Source: Smittium culicis
Taxonomy: Eukaryota; Kickxellomycota; Harpellomycetes; Harpellales; Legeriomycetaceae
Length of the DNA stretch: 26,042 nucleotides
Assembly: GCA_001970855.1 (NCBI GenBank)
Contig: LSSN01001511.1
Location: forward strand, 1-26,042
Direction: 5' to 3'
Shown: piece by piece, positions 21,507-26,042 of the stretch
Numbering within the stretch: position 1 is the stretch's first letter
How the letters are laid out: every line of letters starts with the position of its first letter
Made by a program: the position numbers and the translations under genes
The notes under the pieces: model-generated
The model's database searches: none
Told to the model about the DNA's origin: nothing
The model's input: only the letters and a program-made list of their open reading frames with translations

Positions 21507-21884
21507 CCCTTTCCCACACAATTCTCATTAATAAAGCCATTTTATTGATTCGCTTATGATTTATATGGGAGACTTTTGGTTTTAGAACTTTTTGACTAAG
21601 GATTTTATTTGTTAAAATTAATTAGGTGTTATTATAGGCTAAGCTATTTAATCCATTTGATAATATGTTCTAATCGGACATAAAACCCAAACAAAATATG
21701 AAATGAAGGAAAATTTTTTTAGATAAACACCCGCTCCCCAAAAGAATCTCAAATGCTATATTTTTTATTTGCTGCTATTATAGGATAAACTAATATTTGT
21801 ATAATTCTCGAAATCAAATGATTTTTATTGGTCACCGTTTTCTATATATAGTAGATCTGTAACAGCCTACAGCCTGTAAATGGT
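21507..21884 (-). mobile_element. MITE-1 copy 12 (subtype A, reverse), split by MITE-3
   Basis: Starts CCCTTTCCCAC after TTAA (21503-21506) and contains TTATTGATTCGCTTATGATT. It resumes after the insert with TTTTTATTTGCTGCTATTAT and ends AGCCTGTAAATGG before TTTAA. Overall 378 bp; removing the nested MITE-3 and one TA leaves 185 bp, the family length. Confidence 0.75.
21566..21756. mobile_element. MITE-3 copy 4, nested in MITE-1 copy 12
   Basis: A 191-bp element starting TGGGAGACTTTTGGTTTTAG and ending CCGCTCCCCAAAAGAATCTC plus six bases, with TA on both sides. This uninterrupted copy serves as the reference for the two broken MITE-3 copies. Confidence 0.75.
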
Positions 21885-21954
21885 TTAAAATCACTATCCA
21901 TTAGGAGTGACAATTTTTTATACTGCAAAGTAAGCTTTATATTAAGAAATTCTC

Positions 21955-22140
21955 TACGCTCTTTTCTAGATGATAGATAATTTTTTTGTCTAAGGTAACC
22001 AACTATATTTCGTACAATAAATTAAATATTGAACTCGCTCATTTGCCATTTGTAGTAAAATAAACCAAAAAGGAAACTATCTATTAAACTGCCAGAAAAT
22101 AATGAATAATTTATTTTTTAAAGAGTATTGGCCAATAAAT
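21955..22140 (+). mobile_element. MITE-1 copy 13 (subtype A, degraded)
   Basis: GGTAACCAACTATATTTCGT and AGAGTATTGGCC keep the family order, but both termini are decayed and the edges are approximate. There is no recognisable TTAA at either side. Confidence 0.45.
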
Positions 22141-22247
22141 GATTATTCCTTACTGGTATCATCATTCTTATTTGCATTTAATAATAATTATTGGATAAAT
22201 ATTTTTAAGTCTTGATTTCATTGGATTAATTACACTTGGAAACATGG

Positions 22248-22437
22248 CCCTTTCGTGGGCGGTAGACTCTTTTTGGTCTACTGAAAATAGCTAATTAGAT
22301 TCAAATAAAAAGGTTTAATTCTGAGACTATAAAATACATTGGATTATTGTAAAATATAAGCAGATTATAAATATTTAAACAAATAATAGATAGATCAAAA
22401 AATATTTACTTATAAAGAACGTTGGTCAGGAAAAGGA
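22248..22437 (+). mobile_element. MITE-1 copy 14 (subtype A)
   Basis: CCCTTTCGTGGGCGGTAGAC, TTTTTGGTCTACTGAAAATA, ATTTACTTATAAAGAACG and TTGGTCAGGAAAAGGA. Length 190 bp; the flanking TTAA copies have been lost. Confidence 0.75.
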
Positions 22438-22464
22438 TAATAAAACATTGGAATTGCAAATCAA

Positions 22465-22654
22465 CCCTTTTCCGTTCAAAACTCGCTAAAAAAAATCGAA
22501 TTTAATTATCGTAAAAAATATTAAATTAAATTTATTATTTGTTATTATTTTTCAACATACCAATATTTTTTAGCACCTGGGAGTTAATTTATTTTTATTA
22601 AACTCAGTTGACAAAAATTGACTTATCAAAAATAATCTACCGCCTGTAAAAGGG
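22465..22654 (-). mobile_element. MITE-1 copy 15 (subtype A, reverse)
   Basis: CCCTTTTCCGTTCAAAACTC after TCAA; then TTATTTGTTATTATTTTTCA, TTAGCACCTGGGAGTTAAT, ATCAAAAATAATCTACCGCC and TAAAAGGG before CTAG. It is strikingly similar to copy 4 near 11000, so these two may derive from a recent common source. Length 190 bp. Confidence 0.8.
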
Positions 22655-22891
22655 CTAGTTTATCAGTTTTTCATTTGGCTGGCTAGTGTTGAAAGCTAAT
22701 AAATAGCTAATCACCCTTGAGTGGATTAACTCTTTGGGGCCTAAGCTCTTTAACTTTAATAATAATAATAATTCATTAAACCAAGTATCAGATATTTGGG
22801 ATATCCTTATGATGATAGGAACTTTTTTTCCTTGGAATTTTATTTGTTAATCTATAAAAGATGGTTTACTGGCTAAGCTATTTATCCCATA

Positions 22892-23130
22892 TGGGGGATT
22901 CTAAATAAAGAAAGCACTTTGTTGCAGCTTATAATTATCGAACCGATTATTTTAAAGTTTAAATTATTGTTCGCAGAGTTGGTAAAGCATTTACATTTTC
23001 TATTTGATTTTTAAAGAATTATTTTCTAAAAAAAATATTATTTTTTATTTACTGGATAACAATTAAATACTAAATTCAATCGCTGTAACTCGATATGCAT
23101 AAAAGTGCTCTCTATGTAAAGAATCTCGCA
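22892..23130 (+). mobile_element. MITE-2 copy 2, nested in MITE-3 copy 5
   Basis: TGGGGGATTCTAAATAAAG and AAGCACTTTGTTGCAGC at the left; GTGCTCTCTATGTAAAGAAT and CTCGCA at the right; TA on both sides. Length 239 bp. It aligns along its whole length with the copy at 10543, although the middle has diverged. Confidence 0.8.
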
Positions 23131-23157
23131 TAAAAAATGTATACTAATTGAATTTAA

Positions 23158-23345
23158 CCCTGTAACTGGTGGTAGACTGCCTTTGATCTACCAAATATAT
23201 CCAAAATCGTTCATTAAAAATACTTTAATTCCGTGATCCATTCATATAATAGTTTATTGTACTATTACAGCGTATAATAGATTTACTTATAAATCATAAT
23301 CGAATCAATAAATATATTTTTCAGAAAATGTTGGACGGGAAAGGG
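23158..23345 (+). mobile_element. MITE-1 copy 16 (subtype A), nested in MITE-3 copy 5
   Basis: TTAA (23154-23157) then CCCTGTAACTGGTGGTAGAC, TGATCTACCAAATATATCC, CGAATCAATAAATA and TTGGACGGGAAAGGG before TTAT. Length 188 bp, well preserved. Confidence 0.82.
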
Positions 23346-23614
23346 TTATAGCCCAAATAAAGTTTTAAGCAAAGGAAATTTTAAATAGACAAAGTTCCGC
23401 TCTTCAAAAGAATATCCCATAAATATCAGATATTTTGATTATAGTAGTTATACAAAATTAACACAATACTAGATGTATGGTTCATATCGACCACAAAATT
23501 ACATAGGATAAAATTGGGAAATCGCGCTTTTGAAGAAAAATAACTCACACATCAATAGTTAGATATGAAGCTGCAATACTCTCCAATTAACAAAACAAAA
23601 AAACTAGGCTTCTA

Positions 23615-24190
23615 GTGGATCTAAAACCTATTTTAACAAAAATTTATTTTAAAATTATATCTATGAGCTGTTGTCTCCCTTTTCCAGAGTCTATAAATTT
23701 AAATAAGTATACTCAAGTATTTACCAACTTACTTGCAATGTCAAGAGAGATTGTTGCATATAAGGATTTAACTTGGGAAAAAACATCTAATATGCTTTTA
23801 TAATAAATTTTCTTCGTTTATGGATGCTTTGTTAAAGTTTTATCAGATAACGGGTCTGCGTTTACTCGAAAATCTTTGTTTATTTTGTGTAAAAAATTAA
23901 ATATTTATCGCATAAACTCATCTATAAATCACCCTGCAGCAAATTGTCGTATAGAAAGGTTTAATAGAATCTTTTAAGAGATGATTCGAGTATTTATAAA
24001 CTACTACCATACAGACTGGTGAAAAAGACATGCATATGTTAGTGTTCGCTCATCGACACAAATTCATATCTCTGTGGAAGAATCGCATTTTAGTGCACTT
24101 GTCTGCAGGGAAAAAAGACTTACGTTTGAGCCAAAAATTGTATACAGTAATTTAAGTATGAGCCCAAATAATCATAAAGGGCAATTATAG
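23615..24190 (+). pseudogene. Decayed Ty3/gypsy-type integrase core
   Basis: One reading frame carries an integrase (rve) core broken by four in-frame stops: TAA TAA at 23801-23806, TAA at 23975-23977 and TGA at 24020-24022. No frameshift is needed. Landmarks: ISMSCCLPFPES, where the first catalytic aspartate expected after ISM is a serine; VLSDNGSAFTRKSLF with the second aspartate at 23846-23848; NHPAANCRIERFNR with the glutamate at 23954-23956. The last two are 35 residues apart (D-35-E), and the serine lies 60 residues before the second aspartate, as in retroelement integrases. The tail (HAYVSVRSST, CREKRLTFEP) matches the conserved stretch after the core. No reverse transcriptase, gag or long terminal repeats are seen, so it is a fragment. 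It was once part of a pol polyprotein and is inactive. Confidence 0.85.
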
Positions 24191-24516
24191 ATATATTTGT
24201 TTTATTAAAAAAAATTTAGAATTTATTATATCTGCAAAATAAAACACATTGAATCGCGATTATATATTAGACACAAGCTATATACTTGCGAAATCGGAGA
24301 AAATTTTTTGCTGAATAGAGAACTCAAGGATCGAAATGAATTAATTTTTAGATCCAGTCCAACATGCATTTACTCGTTCTAAATCGTAAAAATATCTATA
24401 AAAGTTAGTTATTTGATAAAAGAAAAAGAATTTAGAGGCACAAAAAAAATCTTATTTTAAAAAGACTGATTCCAAATATAACAAGAACTGAAATTTACTC
24501 TATATAAGAGGATAAT

Positions 24517-24543
24517 TTTAGGGATTAATAGGTAATCCCTAAA
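24517..24543. repeat. Perfect 10-bp inverted repeat
   Basis: TTTAGGGATT and AATCCCTAAA form a perfect 10-bp stem around the 7-base loop AATAGGT. It has no T-run consistent with a bacterial-type terminator and sits outside any gene. It may be a relic of an element end. Confidence 0.5.
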
Positions 24544-24552
24544 TAAGTATCT

Positions 24553-24743
24553 ATCCAATATTATTTCGAATCTTATTCTATTTTATTTAAAAGTTAGATA
24601 TTAGTATAATATAATCTAGATAAATTTATATTTCTAAATAAAATATATCAGACATTAATATATAACCAGTAATAAATAATCCATACATGATTTAACCAAT
24701 TACATTTAATATCTAGACTTCTGACTTTAATTCCATGAAAGAG
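24553..24743 (-). mobile_element. Possible worn MITE-1 copy (subtype B)
   Basis: The right part, ATTTAACCAATTACATTTAA followed by CCATGAAAGAG and TTAA (24744-24747), parallels the right half of the copy at the window start (GTTTAACCAATTACAATTTT ... GAAAGGG-TTAA). The left part is too diverged to place its end. Confidence 0.4.
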
Positions 24744-26042
24744 TTAAGGAAATAGTATCACTAAATTGATTTTTAATTGAAGGAAAAAATTCACATAAAT
24801 CAATAAATAATAAACAAGTTTTTCTATCGCATGTCAAATATTCGCTAATAAAGAGAGATAAATGTACAAATATTTATTAAAAAAATTTTTATCTTTGTGT
24901 AAAACTCAATTTTATCTCCTTAAATATCACAAGAAAAATGAAAAATTTTTAAATAACGTTATATGAAATAAACACTAATAATTTAACTATAATTATTATT
25001 GGTATATAAGAATTGTTTCTTTACATCTCATCTATTGATATAACAGTCAAATTTATAAGAGTTGTAATTAATTTTTATTTTCTGAACTTATTAGTGTGTG
25101 GAACATCCGCAGATAACAATATGTTTTAATAAAAAATATTTATATTACTAAATATTTATATAAAAACAGAGAATTAAATTTTTTTCATAATTTTATTTTG
25201 GCTTAATTTTTAAGCAGTTAAAATTTTATTTTATTCGAAAGCTAATATTTTTATTACATATACTTCGATTTTTGAGTTAATGAATACCAAATACGATATA
25301 TAATGAAATTAATAAAAAAAATCACTATATTTTATTATTAAAAAATCTATAAATAAGTTGAAAACCCAAATTAAAATTTTATTTTATTTTGAATTATTAA
25401 AGATAATAATAAATTGCAATCGAAAAATACTGATTATTGATATATTTATATCATTTCAAACGATAGCAAAAAAAATTAAGAGGAAAACTTAAAGAAATAG
25501 TATTAACATTTGATCTGTTATAAATATTATAGCCATAAATTCGAGGTTTCTAATTTGAATCGCTAAAAATCTAGTTCTATCATTCAGCATTTTTTGAATC
25601 TGTGTAGTAATTGGTAAAATAATGGTGAGCTAGCGAATTCCTGATTAAATATTGTATTTAAAAAAAGAAAACATTAATAAGTATTCTATAGTAATAGACT
25701 TGTATATCGAGTATTTCCGAATCGGAAAAATATAACGCATAACAAGATTAGTATAAATTATTAAATATTAAATTTAATATATATTTATAGTCTATTTTGA
25801 ATAATCAAAATTAAAAATTCTGCTCAAATAAAATATATAAATATCTGATTTCAGATTAAAATTTGGTAATTAATCTTGGATAAGATATCAGATTTATTTT
25901 TATCTACTTACTTGAATAAATGAATATATAAATCTAAATTTATTACTAAAATCAAAAAAATAAATTCTAAACTTATAATATCACATTAAGGCTGTTTAGA
26001 AATTATAAAATACTGAGTATATATAATTATGAAAACGCTAGA

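Larger units (their letters stand above)
22797..23419. mobile_element. MITE-3 copy 5, broken by two insertions
   Basis: The left end TGGGATATCCTTATGATGAT and the right end TCTTCAAAAGAATATCCCA enclose a MITE-2 copy and a MITE-1 copy. The host fragments (GGCTAAGCTATTTAT; ATGTATACTAATTG; GCCCAAATAAAGTTTTAAGC) line up in order with the uninterrupted copy at 21566. Subtracting both inserts plus a TA and a TTAA leaves 190 bp, against 191 bp for that copy. Confidence 0.8.
24191..26042. other. Very AT-rich stretch without recognised genes
   Basis: About 1.85 kb with stop codons in all frames and no exon-like block. Around 24515-24743 there may be a worn MITE-1 copy (listed separately), and a perfect 10-bp hairpin lies at 24517-24543. 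From 24750 to the end I see only A/T-rich sequence with short tracts. Confidence 0.45.

Noticed and set aside
22785..23436. TATCAGATATTT on both sides of MITE-3 copy 5 as a 12-bp target duplication
   Set aside because: The other MITE-3 copies show only TA at their borders. The string is nearly self-complementary, and the right copy is offset, so chance is more likely.
23615..23803. A separate 62-residue gene
   Set aside because: It is the first segment of the integrase relic. The same frame continues past the two stops into SDNGSAFT and ERFNR.
23420..24300. Long terminal repeats around the integrase relic
   Set aside because: No TG...CA direct repeat pair was found on either side. The left flank is MITE-3, not an LTR.
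1..26042. CRISPR array or bacterial operon structure
   Set aside because: Repeats are dispersed, inverted and about 190 bp long without regular spacers, and the genes are spliced eukaryotic genes.

Overview
The window looks like nuclear DNA of a very AT-rich fungus. It has spliced eukaryotic genes with GTAAG-type donors and introns of roughly 75-130 bp. It also has a Zn2Cys6 plus MHR transcription factor (a fungal hallmark), a GPR1/FUN34/YaaH acetate-transporter homologue and a candidate GPI-anchored surface protein. The base composition and dense small repeats would suit an early-diverging lineage such as the Kickxellomycotina, but the sequence does not prove that placement.

Genes from left to right: (1) a short acetate/succinate transporter of the Ato family (minus strand, 426-1037); (2) RFT1, the ER factor tied to dolichol-linked oligosaccharide synthesis (minus, three exons, 3776-6022); (3) POP1, the large protein of RNase P and RNase MRP (plus, eight exons, 6580-10248), divergent from RFT1 across a 557-bp promoter region with three evenly spaced CCAAT boxes; (4) an unrecognised secreted protein with a probable GPI signal (plus, three exons, 12582-14662), whose second intron appears to use a GC donor; (5) a 796-residue Zn2Cys6 transcription factor (minus, two exons, 15529-18182); (6) a decayed Ty3/gypsy-type integrase (plus, 23615-24190). 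All spliced models were built by hand. Every exon junction keeps the reading frame, and the joined lengths are whole codons (682, 919, 623 and 796 residues). The genes are unrelated housekeeping or accessory functions, not a pathway.

The space between genes, especially 19.2-23.4 kb, is filled with small non-autonomous DNA elements. MITE-1 (about 188 bp, 16 copies plus one doubtful one) has ends reading TTAA-CCCTTTC ... GAAAGGG-TTAA, the layout of piggyBac-type transposons. MITE-2 (about 245 bp, 2 copies) and MITE-3 (about 190 bp, 5 copies) share TGGG-(N)-ATTCTT-like ends next to TA dinucleotides. They are nested in one another in both directions. Removing each inserted copy together with one target duplication restores host elements of about 185-190 bp, which strongly supports the boundaries and shows that the families overlapped in activity. 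No transposase gene for them is present. The rest (about 1.2-2.7, 11.6-12.5, 14.7-15.5, 18.2-19.2 and 24.2-26.0 kb) is AT-rich sequence in which I see no gene.
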